From Magnetococcales bacterium (GTDB lineage: Bacteria > Pseudomonadota > Magnetococcia > Magnetococcales > Magnetaquicoccaceae), in the NCBI GenBank assembly GCA_015231755.1, contig JADGAZ010000020.1, forward strand, positions 1-64,000: a DNA stretch of 64,000 nt, written 5' to 3'. Below are positions 9,440-21,739 of the stretch, piece by piece (position 1 is the stretch's first letter; the number at the start of each line of letters is the position of its first letter). A program made the position numbers and the translations under genes. The notes under the pieces are model-generated. The model saw nothing but the letters and a program-made list of their open reading frames with translations, searched no databases and was not told where the DNA came from.

Positions 9440-10348
9440 ATGAGACCTGACCTTTCTCACGCGACCTCCGAAGCATCCCCCCTGCCTTGTCTGGTCTGTC
9501 ACGGGACAATCGGCGCGAGCAGATTGCCTGGCCTGCTGCACTGTCACCAATGTGGCTTCATCACCACGGATCTGACCCTCTCCCACGCGGAGCTGGCAGC
9601 CATGTATGGTCGTGACTACTTTGAAGGCCACATCTACTCCAGCTACCTGGGGGAAGAGGCCGGATTGAGAAAGAACTTCCAGAAGCGCTTGGCGGATCTG
9701 AAAACCCTCCTGCCCGATCCGACGCGTTGCTCACTTTTTGAGGTGGGATGTGCCTATGGCTTTTTTCTGGCCGATGCCCAATCCCTGTTTGCCAGGGTGG
9801 CGGGAATGGACATCTCCGCGCATGCGATTCAGATGGCCATTCAACGGTTTCATCTGGATGTCCGCTGCGGGGATTTTTTGCAGATGCCGGAAACCTCCCG
9901 CTACGACATCTTGTGCCTGTGGGACACCGTCGAACACCTGGCCAGACCAGACCTGTTCATCCAAAAAGCGGCCCAAGTGTTGCAGCCGAATGGATGGCTC
10001 GCTCTTACCACCGGCGACATCGGCAGCTTGAATGCCCGCCTGAGAGGAGCCAAATGGCGCCTGATTCATCCTCCGTACCACATCCACTATTTTTCCAAAA
10101 AGACCATGACCGCCTTGCTGGAACGGTGCGGATTTGAAGTCGTTCAGGTAAGCCATCCGGCAGTCTACCGCTCCTTGCGCATGATGCTGTATCTGAGCTG
10201 CAACCTGCGCAAGGAGCAGAACTCGCGTTTGCTGTCCCTGCTGGACCGCTGGTCCTTCCTCGACCGGGAGGTGCCATTCAACCTGTTTGATCTGATGTTC
10301 GTCGTGGCGCGCAAAAAAGAAAGGCCCACTCCGGATTCCGGGGCGTGA
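9440..10348 (+). CDS. Class I SAM-dependent methyltransferase with N-terminal zinc ribbon
   Basis: A 302-residue protein. The first ~45 residues hold paired CxxC motifs (CLVC and CHQC), a probable zinc ribbon. A class I methyltransferase fold follows, with the SAM-binding FEVGCAYGFFL and the LCLWDTVEHL post-I motif. Similar Methyltransf_23 proteins often lie among surface-sugar genes, but the neighbours here are signalling genes and dnaA. The start is uncertain: ATGs at 9347 and 9401 are in frame and no clear ribosome binding site separates them. The methyl acceptor is unknown. Confidence 0.75.
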   Translation: MRPDLSHATSEASPLPCLVCHGTIGASRLPGLLHCHQCGFITTDLTLSHAELAAMYGRDYFEGHIYSSYLGEEAGLRKNFQKRLADLKTLLPDPTRCSLFEVGCAYGFFLADAQSLFARVAGMDISAHAIQMAIQRFHLDVRCGDFLQMPETSRYDILCLWDTVEHLARPDLFIQKAAQVLQPNGWLALTTGDIGSLNARLRGAKWRLIHPPYHIHYFSKKTMTALLERCGFEVVQVSHPAVYRSLRMMLYLSCNLRKEQNSRLLSLLDRWSFLDREVPFNLFDLMFVVARKKERPTPDSGA

Positions 10349-10550
10349 TCAGTTCGGTTGAATTGTAAAATTTAAGTTATGCATTCTGCCAGCGGCTATC
10401 AAGGCTGCCTTTGACCTGCTTTGTTGATCTGAATGGCTTCAGCCTTATGATTCCCGCCGGACGGCGGTAGCGTCTGGGGGTGGGTTCGTGTTATGCTGGC
10501 GCATGCATGAACCAAGATCCGTGGACACAATCGATGACTGACCGGCCCGC
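10349..10550. other. Intergenic region upstream of dnaA
   Basis: About 200 bases precede the replication gene cluster. An AT-rich patch at roughly 10356-10385 and scattered TTATG motifs are visible, but I do not see a cluster of good 9-mer DnaA boxes (TTATNCACA). The nearest, TTATGCATT at about 10377, matches 7 of 9. This is a natural place to look for the dnaA promoter or part of oriC, but the sequence alone does not establish an origin. Confidence 0.3.
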
Positions 10551-11888
10551 ATGATGCACGCGATGGAGATGATGGAAATCTGGCAAACGGCCCTGGCCGT
10601 GGTCAAGGAACAGGTCGCACCGCGGGTGTTCGACATGTGGATCAAGCCCCTGCGCCTCGGTCGGGAAAAGGAACGGGGACGGGTGGAAATCCTGGCCGGC
10701 AACGACTTTTCCGCCGATTACGTCCGGGATCACTATGGCGCCTTGCTGGAGTCGGCCCTGTCCGCCGCCGCCGGACGGGCCGTGTTGCCGCTGTTCGCGG
10801 TGGATCCCAATCCCCCGGAACCCACCCCCACCGCCGAACCCGCCCCCCGGCCCGTGGCCCCCTCCCGCGCCGGCGTGGATGGACGCTACACCTTCGAGAG
10901 CTTCGTGGTGGGCAGCTGCAATCAATTCGCCCACGCGGCTGCGGCAAGGGTGGCGGATGCCCCGGCAACCGCCTATAATCCCCTCTATATCCAAGGGGGT
11001 GTGGGACTCGGCAAGACCCATCTGCTCCACGCCATCGGCAATGCCCTGCTCCGTTCGCGTCCGGATGGTAAGACGCTTTATATCACCTCGGAAAAATTCA
11101 TGACCCAGCTCGTGGATTCCTTGCGTTTCAGGCAGGTACACAATTTCAAGGAGAATTTCCGCTCCGTCGATGTCTTGTTGGTGGACGACATCCAGTTCAT
11201 CGCCGGCAAAAAAGCCACCCAGGAGGAGTTTTTCCACACCTTCAACGCCCTCCAGGAGGCCAACAAACAGATCGTTATCTCTTCGGACAGCTTTCCCGGG
11301 GAGATCGAACACCTGGAAGAGCGTTTGCGTTCCCGTTTTTCCCAGGGGCTGGTGGTGGACATCCACCCTCCGGACCTGGAAACCCGCATGGCCATCCTGA
11401 AAAAAAAGGCCGCCCAGGAAGGCATGGATCTGCAAGACGATGTGGCTTTTTTCCTGGCCGAGGCGATCCAGACCAATGTCCGGGAGCTGGAAGGGGCGTT
11501 GATTCGGGTTTTCCTGCTCGCCTCCCTGGAAAAAGAACCCATCACCTTGTCTTTGGTCAAGGAGTCCCTGCGGGGCACGGTCCGGCGCAATGAGCCGAGA
11601 CTGGTCTCCATGGAAAAAATCATCGAAACCGTGGCCGCCTACTACAAGATCCGCCCCCTGGATATCCGCTCCGAAAAGCGGGCCAGACGCTACAGCCATC
11701 CCCGTCAGGTGGCCATGTTCTTGTGCAAGCAGTTGACCAAATACTCCTATCCGGATATCGCCTTCGAGTTTGGCGGTCGCAATCATACCACGGTGCTGTA
11801 TGCCGTGGACAAAGTCGCGTCCCAGCAGCAGGTGGATACCGATCTGGAGCAGACCATCAGCACGCTGGTGGCCATGCTGCGCAAGTGA
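10551..11888 (+). CDS. dnaA: Chromosomal replication initiator protein DnaA
   Basis: A 445-residue initiator. Domain I lies at the N-terminus, a proline-rich linker covers about residues 85-110 (domain II), the AAA+ domain III has Walker A GGVGLGKTHLLHAIG and Walker B VLLVDDIQF, and domain IV carries the DnaA-box-binding signature FGGRNHTTVLYAV. DnaA-ATP opens the origin and loads the helicase. Several in-frame ATGs occur in the first eight codons (10551, 10554, 10563, 10569, 10572), so the exact start is uncertain. It heads the classic dnaA-dnaN-recF-gyrB order. Confidence 0.97.
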   Translation: MMHAMEMMEIWQTALAVVKEQVAPRVFDMWIKPLRLGREKERGRVEILAGNDFSADYVRDHYGALLESALSAAAGRAVLPLFAVDPNPPEPTPTAEPAPRPVAPSRAGVDGRYTFESFVVGSCNQFAHAAAARVADAPATAYNPLYIQGGVGLGKTHLLHAIGNALLRSRPDGKTLYITSEKFMTQLVDSLRFRQVHNFKENFRSVDVLLVDDIQFIAGKKATQEEFFHTFNALQEANKQIVISSDSFPGEIEHLEERLRSRFSQGLVVDIHPPDLETRMAILKKKAAQEGMDLQDDVAFFLAEAIQTNVRELEGALIRVFLLASLEKEPITLSLVKESLRGTVRRNEPRLVSMEKIIETVAAYYKIRPLDIRSEKRARRYSHPRQVAMFLCKQLTKYSYPDIAFEFGGRNHTTVLYAVDKVASQQQVDTDLEQTISTLVAMLRK

Positions 11889-11947
11889 CAACCCCGTGAC
11901 CGGGATGTTCCCATTCCCGAAAAAACGTCAACCAAGGCATCGAAAAC

Positions 11948-13069
11948 ATGGAATTCTTCATTGACCGTGACCCTTTTCTGAAAGTTCTGGCCCGCATTCA
12001 GACCGTGGTGGAACGGCGCAACACCATGCCGGTTCTGGGCAATGCCCTGTTGGAAGTCGTGGATGGCCTGCTTACGGTGTCGGCCACGGATCTGGAGGTG
12101 TCGGTGCGGACCGTCACCCCGGTGGAAGGGGTGGTGGATGGCGCCTTGACCGTCGGCGCCCGGGTGCTGTTCGACGTGGTCAAGGAGTTGCCGGCCCGGG
12201 CCATCCGTCTGCGCAAAGAGGGCGAACGACTGCTCCTGACCTGTGATCGGGCCCGCTTCGACCTGGCCACGCTGCCCGCCTCCCAGTTTCCGAACATTCC
12301 CGGAGCCGATGGGGAGTTCCATCTGGTCATTCCCCGGGAACAGCTCGCCATCATGCTGGAAAAGACCCAGTTCGCCATGTCCACGGACGAAACCCGTTAC
12401 GTCCTCAACGGCATTTTCGTGCAGGTGACCGCCGCCGAGGATCCTCAAGCCCCGGGTCGCATCCGCATGGTGGCCACCGATACCCACCGCATGGCCATGA
12501 TGGAACAGTCCCTGGAGTTCCCGGTTCCGGAAAGTCGGGAGGTGATCCTGCCGAAAAAAACCGTCTTCGAGATCCGCAAACTCCTGGAAGAAGATGACAA
12601 CGATCCGGAACTGATTCTGGGTGCCGGTCATGTGCAGTTGATCAAGCCTGGAATCACCCTGGTTTCCAAGGTGGTGCAGGGCCGCTTTCCCGATTGGCGA
12701 CGGGTGGTGCCCACAGGCAACACGGTCCTTCTGACCACCACCCGGGAGGCGTTCCATCAGGTGGTGAAACGCATCTCCACCCTTTCCCACGAAAAAACCC
12801 TCGGGGTGCGTCTGCTGATCGAGTCCAACCGCATGCGGATCGTCTCGGTCAATCCGGATCAAGAAGAGGCGGAAGAGGAAATGGCGGTCTCCTTCGAGGG
12901 TGCGGATCCCATGACCATCGGTTTCAATGCCCGTTATCTCCGGGAAATCCTGACCGCCCTGACCGGCGAAACCGCCCAGTTCGCCTTCAAGGACGATGAA
13001 TCCCCGGTGCTGGTGTACGATCCGGAACACAGCAACGCTTTGTTCGTTCTGATGCCCATGCGGGTGTGA
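11948..13069 (+). CDS. dnaN: DNA polymerase III beta subunit (sliding clamp)
   Basis: A 373-residue clamp with three repeated subdomains, of usual family length. The N-terminal MEFFIDRDPFLKVLARIQTV and the C-terminal ending LFVLMPMRV, the family-typical 'MPMR' tail, are clear. The dimeric ring tethers polymerase III and other factors to DNA. It begins 59 bases after dnaA and ends 36 bases before recF, consistent with one operon. Confidence 0.97.
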   Translation: MEFFIDRDPFLKVLARIQTVVERRNTMPVLGNALLEVVDGLLTVSATDLEVSVRTVTPVEGVVDGALTVGARVLFDVVKELPARAIRLRKEGERLLLTCDRARFDLATLPASQFPNIPGADGEFHLVIPREQLAIMLEKTQFAMSTDETRYVLNGIFVQVTAAEDPQAPGRIRMVATDTHRMAMMEQSLEFPVPESREVILPKKTVFEIRKLLEEDDNDPELILGAGHVQLIKPGITLVSKVVQGRFPDWRRVVPTGNTVLLTTTREAFHQVVKRISTLSHEKTLGVRLLIESNRMRIVSVNPDQEEAEEEMAVSFEGADPMTIGFNARYLREILTALTGETAQFAFKDDESPVLVYDPEHSNALFVLMPMRV

Positions 13070-13105
13070 CGCCTGCAACGGCGCGGTTCGGGGTGTTGGC
13101 CCATC

Positions 13106-17158
<4,053 letters not shown>

Positions 17159-17231
17159 GCTTTCCCACCGCTTCCGCCGATGGGGCGCCTCTTTGGGTCG
17201 GGTGTTCAGGAAAAAAAGGTCTGGCATCCGC

Positions 17232-18497
17232 TCACTTTGAAATCTCTAGAGAAAGCTCTTCAAATTTTTTCTGCATCTCCACATTTTCAAACGGGGCAAT
17301 TTCTGGAATTTGCAGATTGATCAACGCATCAAAGATGGTATTGCTTTCCTTGAGCAGACCAAGAACCTCGGAACTGATGCGAACGGTTGCGTAGGTGTTG
17401 ATGGCAAGGTGCAAATCTTTCATGGCGTTGTTTCTGGCCTTGACCACCTTTTCCTTCTGCGTGTTCAGCATCTTCAGATAGAGTTTGGCCGTCTTGATGA
17501 GCAATCCTTGCGCTTTGATGTTGCTTTGATAAAAGGATTTCTTGCTTTCGCCGTCAGCGGTCATGCCGCTTTGTGTGGACTGCATCAATTGTTCAGTCTT
17601 GGATATCAAATCATCCAGTTTCGGGGCATATCTGGTCTCGATCTGCGCAATGTATTTGTTTTGCATGTAGACGATCAATTCCAGCAACACCATATGCATC
17701 CCGTAATATTTCTTGGCGTGGGCAATGTTTTCTCCGCTGCTTGAGGTGAGTTCCATGAGTTGGCTGGTGACAACCTTCAAGACATCAAAAACCAGTACCA
17801 TTTGAATGATGTCTTCGGAATCGACTCTCGACAGCAAGATGGCCACCTGCTCTTTGTTCAGCTTAAGGCCGGCGTCATGAAGCTGTAAAATGAGCGTGTT
17901 GTTGAGTTTTTCGATTTCTGCTTTCAACTCGGAGATTTCACTCTGGGCGTTCTTTATTTTTTTGTCATAACCTTCTTTGGTGGTCTTTACGGTATCTTCA
18001 ATGGGTGCGGATATGCGCGCTTCTTTGTAGGACTGAATTTCGGCTTCTTTTTTGCTGATGGCTTCACGCAGGGAAACATTTTTGGTCCGGTGTTTTTCAA
18101 TCGTTTCATCTTCCAGCAACAAGATGATTTGATCCAGAATCTTGTTGAAATCCGTATTCAGGGATTTCTTGTCCGCTTTGACCCATGAAGAATCCGGGGC
18201 TTCCGACCTTTTGTCGTGAATGTCGCGAGCGGCGTTCATCCTGTCGAGAAGCGGTTCCCATATCGCATTGAAGTGATCCTGTTTGGTTTTGGCGGGAGTT
18301 TTCGTGTCGTCCGTTTTGGCCAGTTGGTCGTGGATCAGATCCGTTGCTTTTTTGGTCAAATCAGAGGATTCAACCGCTGTTTTGGTTTCGTCATAGATTT
18401 TTTTCGTGCCATCCAGGGCGCCTTTCAGCGAATCCTGCCATTCGGCATGGGCGGTGGACGACAGGACCAACAGAAGAGGAAGTAACAATTTTTTCAT
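17232..18497 (-). CDS. Secreted coiled-coil protein of unknown function
   Basis: A 421-residue protein I do not recognise. It begins with a Sec signal peptide (MKKLLLPLLLVLSSTAHA), which selects this start over a 53-residue extension; a GAGGG lies just upstream. The mature part is rich in Lys, Glu, Asp and Ser, almost all helical, with a strong predicted coiled coil around residues 175-245 (repeated K/E heptads). It has no Cys-rich or enzymatic motifs. Base composition is visibly AT-richer than the flanking genes, suggesting acquisition by transfer. It is probably periplasmic or released. It stands alone, convergent with ogt. Confidence 0.75.
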   Translation of the reverse strand: MKKLLLPLLLVLSSTAHAEWQDSLKGALDGTKKIYDETKTAVESSDLTKKATDLIHDQLAKTDDTKTPAKTKQDHFNAIWEPLLDRMNAARDIHDKRSEAPDSSWVKADKKSLNTDFNKILDQIILLLEDETIEKHRTKNVSLREAISKKEAEIQSYKEARISAPIEDTVKTTKEGYDKKIKNAQSEISELKAEIEKLNNTLILQLHDAGLKLNKEQVAILLSRVDSEDIIQMVLVFDVLKVVTSQLMELTSSSGENIAHAKKYYGMHMVLLELIVYMQNKYIAQIETRYAPKLDDLISKTEQLMQSTQSGMTADGESKKSFYQSNIKAQGLLIKTAKLYLKMLNTQKEKVVKARNNAMKDLHLAINTYATVRISSEVLGLLKESNTIFDALINLQIPEIAPFENVEMQKKFEELSLEISK

Positions 18498-19059
18498 GGA
18501 GACCCTCAAAAAAGCGGGATGTTTGGGTTCTGCACACGAACGACTCGCCTGATGGGAAGAGCATAAGGGCATGTTTGAGATATCACAATATTTTTTGATC
18601 GGAATCGGCCCGTTTGAAGCGGAACCTCTGTGGAGCGTGGGATGACGACGGGTCATTCATGATGGACACGGCTGCGATACCGAGAAGCGCGGCATGGCCC
18701 TGGATGTCTGAGGCAAGGGGGTGGAGAGAGAGCATGGTTACAGGCAAAGCGGAAAATAATGTGATCGCGTTACTTTTCGGACTGGAAAAGGCGGCATGAT
18801 ATGACTATGATGACAAAATTGACCGCTTGTTTTTCCCGAAAAAACATGGCTGGCCTGCCGTGGTTACCACAGGGTGGGCTTCCGAACGCGATGAATCCTG
18901 TCCTCTTGTTGATAATATGGATATCGCAATTCATATAATGCTTAATCATCTATTTGATTTTGATTAATTTTAAGTAATTCACGCATTCGGAAATGCATTG
19001 AACGGTTGAGAACTTTGGATTGCTTTGGGTCATAGATTGTTTGAATGGCAAAGGCCTGC
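18498..19059. other. 562-base gap in the accessory region
   Basis: There is no convincing gene here. A 61-codon frame at 18614-18799 has no ribosome binding site or recognisable product. The right-hand part (about 18900-19010) is AT-rich and holds a promoter-like sequence, listed separately. The composition differs from the GC-rich chromosome on both sides, in keeping with an inserted segment. Confidence 0.5.
18909..18967 (+). promoter_or_regulatory. Possible promoter and operator upstream of the PRTase-like gene
   Basis: ttgata (18909-18914) and a perfect tataat (18934-18939) are separated by 19 bases, slightly long for a sigma-70 promoter. Just downstream, ttaatca (18942-18948) and tgattaa (18961-18967) form an inverted repeat with a 12-base spacer, overlapping the expected transcription start, as an operator would. 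This is inferred from pattern only. Confidence 0.35.
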
Positions 19060-19851
19060 ATGATTATGACCAAGCTTCCCACTCTTGGTGTCTCCATCAA
19101 GCCGAATGGCGGGGCGCACACCTTTGCGTCGGATCCCGATTGGATGCCCGCCAAAAAGCTGGGGGATGCCCAGGCGGCCTATCGTTTTGCCCAGCGGCAT
19201 TGGACCCCCAAGCTGACGGACGCGTTCAAGGAACAACTGGATCATTCGGCCAACCTGTTGTTCATTTCCCAGCCCAGCACCAGCGGGGTCAACGTGTTGC
19301 CGACCGGCTTGGCGGAAACGTTGGCCATGGTCCATGGAGGCCGGTTTCTGGACGGAGAGCGTCATTTCCGGGCGTACCATCTGACGGAGTCCAAGAACAT
19401 TCCCCCGGAACGGCGTGTTTTGCATCGGAGGGATTATGAACTCCGCGATCCGGAGCGACTGCGCGTCCTGACCTGCGGAAAAATAGTGGTGGTTGTCGAT
19501 GATATTTTTACATCCGGTGGCTCTGCCGGGCAACTCATCCGTACCTTGCAGGAGGCTGGAATTTCGGTTCAAGCGGTGGTGGGGTATGTCGGGGATACCC
19601 GTTTGAACCCGGATCCGCAAACCATCTCCGCATTGCAGAATGCCATCCGGCACACCCACATGAACATCAAAGGCAAAGACTTGGCTGCCCTCCTGACACG
19701 GGCCGAAGTGCGGGGTCTCACGAGGTTGATCCACGATGCGCGAACTTCTGAATCCATCCAAACCATTGCCCGCGACCTACAAGGGTTACTCTTCGGAGGC
19801 GTTGATCCAGGTGTGGGAACAGATCCGCAGCCCCCAGGGGGCACCCCTTGA
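19060..19851 (+). CDS. Phosphoribosyltransferase-fold protein, function unknown
   Basis: A 263-residue protein with a type I phosphoribosyltransferase PRPP-binding motif (VVVVDDIFTSGGSA, about residues 147-160): two Asp in a beta strand followed by the TSGGS loop. The rest does not match a known salvage enzyme well. Such folds also occur in regulators that bind PRPP without catalysis. An AAAGG 5 bases upstream favours 19060 over an ATG at 19045. The 3' end overlaps a second frame beginning at 19736. It lies in an accessory region next to a toxin-antitoxin pair, so a mobile-element role is possible (inference). Confidence 0.65.
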   Translation: MIMTKLPTLGVSIKPNGGAHTFASDPDWMPAKKLGDAQAAYRFAQRHWTPKLTDAFKEQLDHSANLLFISQPSTSGVNVLPTGLAETLAMVHGGRFLDGERHFRAYHLTESKNIPPERRVLHRRDYELRDPERLRVLTCGKIVVVVDDIFTSGGSAGQLIRTLQEAGISVQAVVGYVGDTRLNPDPQTISALQNAIRHTHMNIKGKDLAALLTRAEVRGLTRLIHDARTSESIQTIARDLQGLLFGGVDPGVGTDPQPPGGTP

Positions 19852-19963
19852 TACCCCGCGTGCGAAAATCGGGGCAATGCGGGATCTGTTTCTGGAATAT
19901 CAGATGACGCCATTGTTCAAGCGGCCACCGGGAGAACGGGAGGTGGGGCGGGAAGAGGGGTAG
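19736..19963 (+). CDS. Small hypothetical protein nested over the PRTase 3' end
   Basis: A 75-residue frame in +1 relative to the phosphoribosyltransferase-like gene, overlapping it by 116 bases and extending 112 bases past its stop. An in-frame TGA just before its ATG shows it is not an extension of an upstream frame. The product (MRELLNPSKPLPATYKGYSS...) has a balanced, protein-like composition with a helix around LIQVWEQIRS. By contrast, the overlapped PRTase tail is Gly/Pro-rich and less protein-like. It could be a real overlapping gene or reflect an indel that split one gene. Function unknown. Confidence 0.4.
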   Translation: MRELLNPSKPLPATYKGYSSEALIQVWEQIRSPQGAPLDTPRAKIGAMRDLFLEYQMTPLFKRPPGEREVGREEG

Positions 19964-20134
19964 CGATTGCCAGGAACGGCCAACACACCCTCCATTGCCA
20001 AGTCATTCTGCTAGAAGTGTCCGATCAAATCTTGATAAGCACATGATCTGATGGTGGAAAAATCACCAATCAAGCTTGGCTTGAGATGGAGTCAACTCGC
20101 TTGTGAGCGGTGCTTTGGGCGGTGTTGTTTTGTA

Positions 20135-20185
20135 TTGACAATCACCACACACTGGCAGTACGATCCGTATATCTGTCATATATAC
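20135..20185 (+). promoter_or_regulatory. Promoter and palindromic operator of the toxin-antitoxin operon
   Basis: A consensus -35 box ttgaca (20135-20140) and a -10-like tacgat (20159-20164) at 18-base spacing precede the antitoxin gene. Immediately after the -10 lies the inverted repeat gtatat-N7-atatac (20167-20185), well placed for autorepression by a ribbon-helix-helix antitoxin. A strong ribosome binding site (aaggagaaa, 20190-20198) follows. Confidence 0.65.
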
Positions 20186-20201
20186 ACCCAAGGAGAAAGC
20201 C

Positions 20202-20477
20202 ATGCGTGATGCCGCCATCAATCTGCGGGTACTGGCCGAGCAACGGGATCTCATTGACTACGCCGCGCAGTTGCTCGGTAAAACCCGCTCAGACTTCATG
20301 CTCGAAGCTGCGTGCGACCGGGCGCAGGCGGTAGTCCTCGACCAGGTTTTCTTCAGTCTGGATGCCGAAAAGTATCGGCAGTTTATCCAACTCCTGGACG
20401 CACCACCTGCCCACAATCCGGGGCTGGAACGACTCATGGCGGTCCAGACTCCCTGGGAATCGGCCGCCCAGTCATGA
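20202..20477 (+). CDS. tacA: DUF1778 (TacA-type) ribbon-helix-helix antitoxin
   Basis: A 91-residue protein with the DUF1778 pattern: an N-terminal beta strand (INLRVLAEQRDLIDYAAQLLGKTRSDFMLEAA) typical of ribbon-helix-helix antitoxins, and a C-terminal tail ending in the ERLMAVQTPWE segment that in TacA homologues wraps around and blocks the GNAT toxin. It overlaps the toxin start by four bases (ATGA). A good promoter with a palindromic operator precedes it, so autoregulation with the toxin as co-repressor is likely. Confidence 0.88.
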   Translation: MRDAAINLRVLAEQRDLIDYAAQLLGKTRSDFMLEAACDRAQAVVLDQVFFSLDAEKYRQFIQLLDAPPAHNPGLERLMAVQTPWESAAQS

Positions 20478-20999
20478 CGGTGAAGCTGGGGGCACCGGAA
20501 CCGCTCTCCCCAATACACCGCCTGGACGGTTTCGACTGCGGCGAGAGTGTCCTGGATGAGTGGCTGAAGCGGCGGGCGATGGCCAACCAGTTAAGCGGTG
20601 CCAGTCGGACGTTTGTGGTGGTCAATCAGGATGGCCGGATTTGCGGCTATTATGCCCTGGCGGCTGGTGCCGTCTCGCACCAGATGGCCACAGGTGCAGT
20701 GAGGCGCAACATGCCGGATCCTATCCCGGTGCTGGTGTTGGCCCGCCTCGCGGTGGACCGCCGTGAGCAAGGCAGACACCTGGGGGCCGCTTTGTTGCAG
20801 GATGCTGTCAATCGGGCGGTGGCCGTGTCGCATAACGCCGGGGTCAGATCACTGCTGGTGCATGCCCTCCATGACCGGGCCAAAGAATTTTACCAGCACT
20901 ATGGTTTTCAGGAGTCTCCGGTGCATCCGATGACCCTCATGTTGCTCCTGCATAAACCCTTGAGGGGCATGACCGAGAACAAACAGTGCGTGGGCAGTT
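20474..20999 (+). CDS. tacT: GNAT-family toxin (TacT-type tRNA acetyltransferase)
   Basis: A 175-residue GNAT acetyltransferase; the stop codon runs to 21001. It carries the acetyl-CoA pyrophosphate loop RREQGRHLGAALL and the catalytic-Tyr region FYQHYGF, plus the N-terminal pattern FDCGESVLDEWL common to TacT toxins. TacT enzymes acetylate the amino group of charged tRNAs, blocking translation; this mechanism is inferred from the family. The ATG overlaps the antitoxin stop as ATGA, giving tight coupling in the usual antitoxin-first order. Nothing in the sequence suggests inactivation. Confidence 0.88.
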
Positions 21000-21049
21000 G
21001 AGACCGAGACTGTGTTGTGAGCAGTATTTTGCCCGTTCTGGAAGATCGG

Positions 21050-21394
21050 TTACAGGTCGGCACCACCGAGCAAACTGGCCAGCCCTGCGTTGACCACTTC
21101 AGCGTCCGAAGATGCAAGCTGTCCAAGCATGCCCCGCACCAGTCGATGGTCCAGGGTGAAGAGCTTGAAGCGCACCTTGGAGGGGGAGGGCAAACCTGCG
21201 GTAGCCAGATCAGTGATCGGGCAATCGAGGGGCCAGGGCGCATTGTCTGACGAAGTGATCATGGCCATGACCGCATGGCCGGCCACCGTATTGAAGCGCC
21301 CCGGATCGGAGAGAACCAGGGCAGGACGGTTCTTGGTGGCGTTGCGGTCAGTGACGAGGAGATGCATGTGGCAAGAGATTGATAAAACCATCAC
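21050..21394 (-). pseudogene. Degenerate PemK/MazF-family toxin
   Basis: Up to 114 residues. The core TDRNATKNRPALVLSDPGRF, followed by the AMITSS strand and PSKVRFKLFTLD, matches the PemK/MazF endoribonuclease fold. The expected N-terminal strand (a 'GDVVLVPFPF'-like stretch carrying the RNA-binding loop) is missing and replaced by an unrelated MMVLSISCHMHL. No antitoxin gene lies in the 104 bases between it and tRNA-Arg. I therefore read it as a 5'-truncated orphan toxin, probably inactive. A functional short variant cannot be excluded. Confidence 0.6.
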
Positions 21395-21498
21395 TTAGCA
21401 TCATCCAGCATCCTCACAAATCCCTGCTGAAGGTAGCAAGTGGGTAGCAATTCCGGAAGCAATACACCTTCAAAACTTCTGTAACTCGTTGATTTATT

Positions 21499-21575
21499 TG
21501 GTGTCCCCGGCGCGATTTGAACGCACGGCCTACGGATTAGGAATCCGTTGCTCTATCCGGCTGAGCTACGGGGAC
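21499..21575 (-). tRNA. tRNA-Arg (CCT)
   Basis: A 77-base cloverleaf read on the minus strand with encoded CCA. The acceptor stem gtccccg/cggggac is perfect, the anticodon arm is acgga-ttcctaa-tccgt with anticodon CCT, and the T-loop is 'gttcaaatc'. It sits at the edge of an accessory region (toxin-antitoxin genes to its left); tRNA-Arg genes are frequent integration sites, but no integrase or repeated tRNA end was seen here. Confidence 0.93.
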
Positions 21576-21739
21576 CAAGCAGCGAAGCATGTTAGTTCAT
21601 TTCCGTCCCATGGGCAACGGCTTTGTCGGCAGACTTGACGCGGGGGTTTGGATAGTCGATAATATTGCCGTCCATTTCATAATGAAATGAAAATTCACAA
21701 ACGCTTACCATGGGGGAGGGGTCGGGGACGGCCCTTGAG

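Noticed and set aside
10349-10550. Cluster of DnaA boxes marking oriC
   Set aside because: Only partial matches (such as TTATGCATT) occur; there is no cluster of consensus boxes, so I did not call an origin.
18614-18799. 61-residue hypothetical gene
   Set aside because: No ribosome binding site, no recognisable sequence and position in an AT-rich gap; not supported.
21499-21575. tRNA-Arg as the proven attachment site of an integrated element
   Set aside because: No integrase gene or duplicated tRNA 3' end is seen in the window, so integration here stays a guess.
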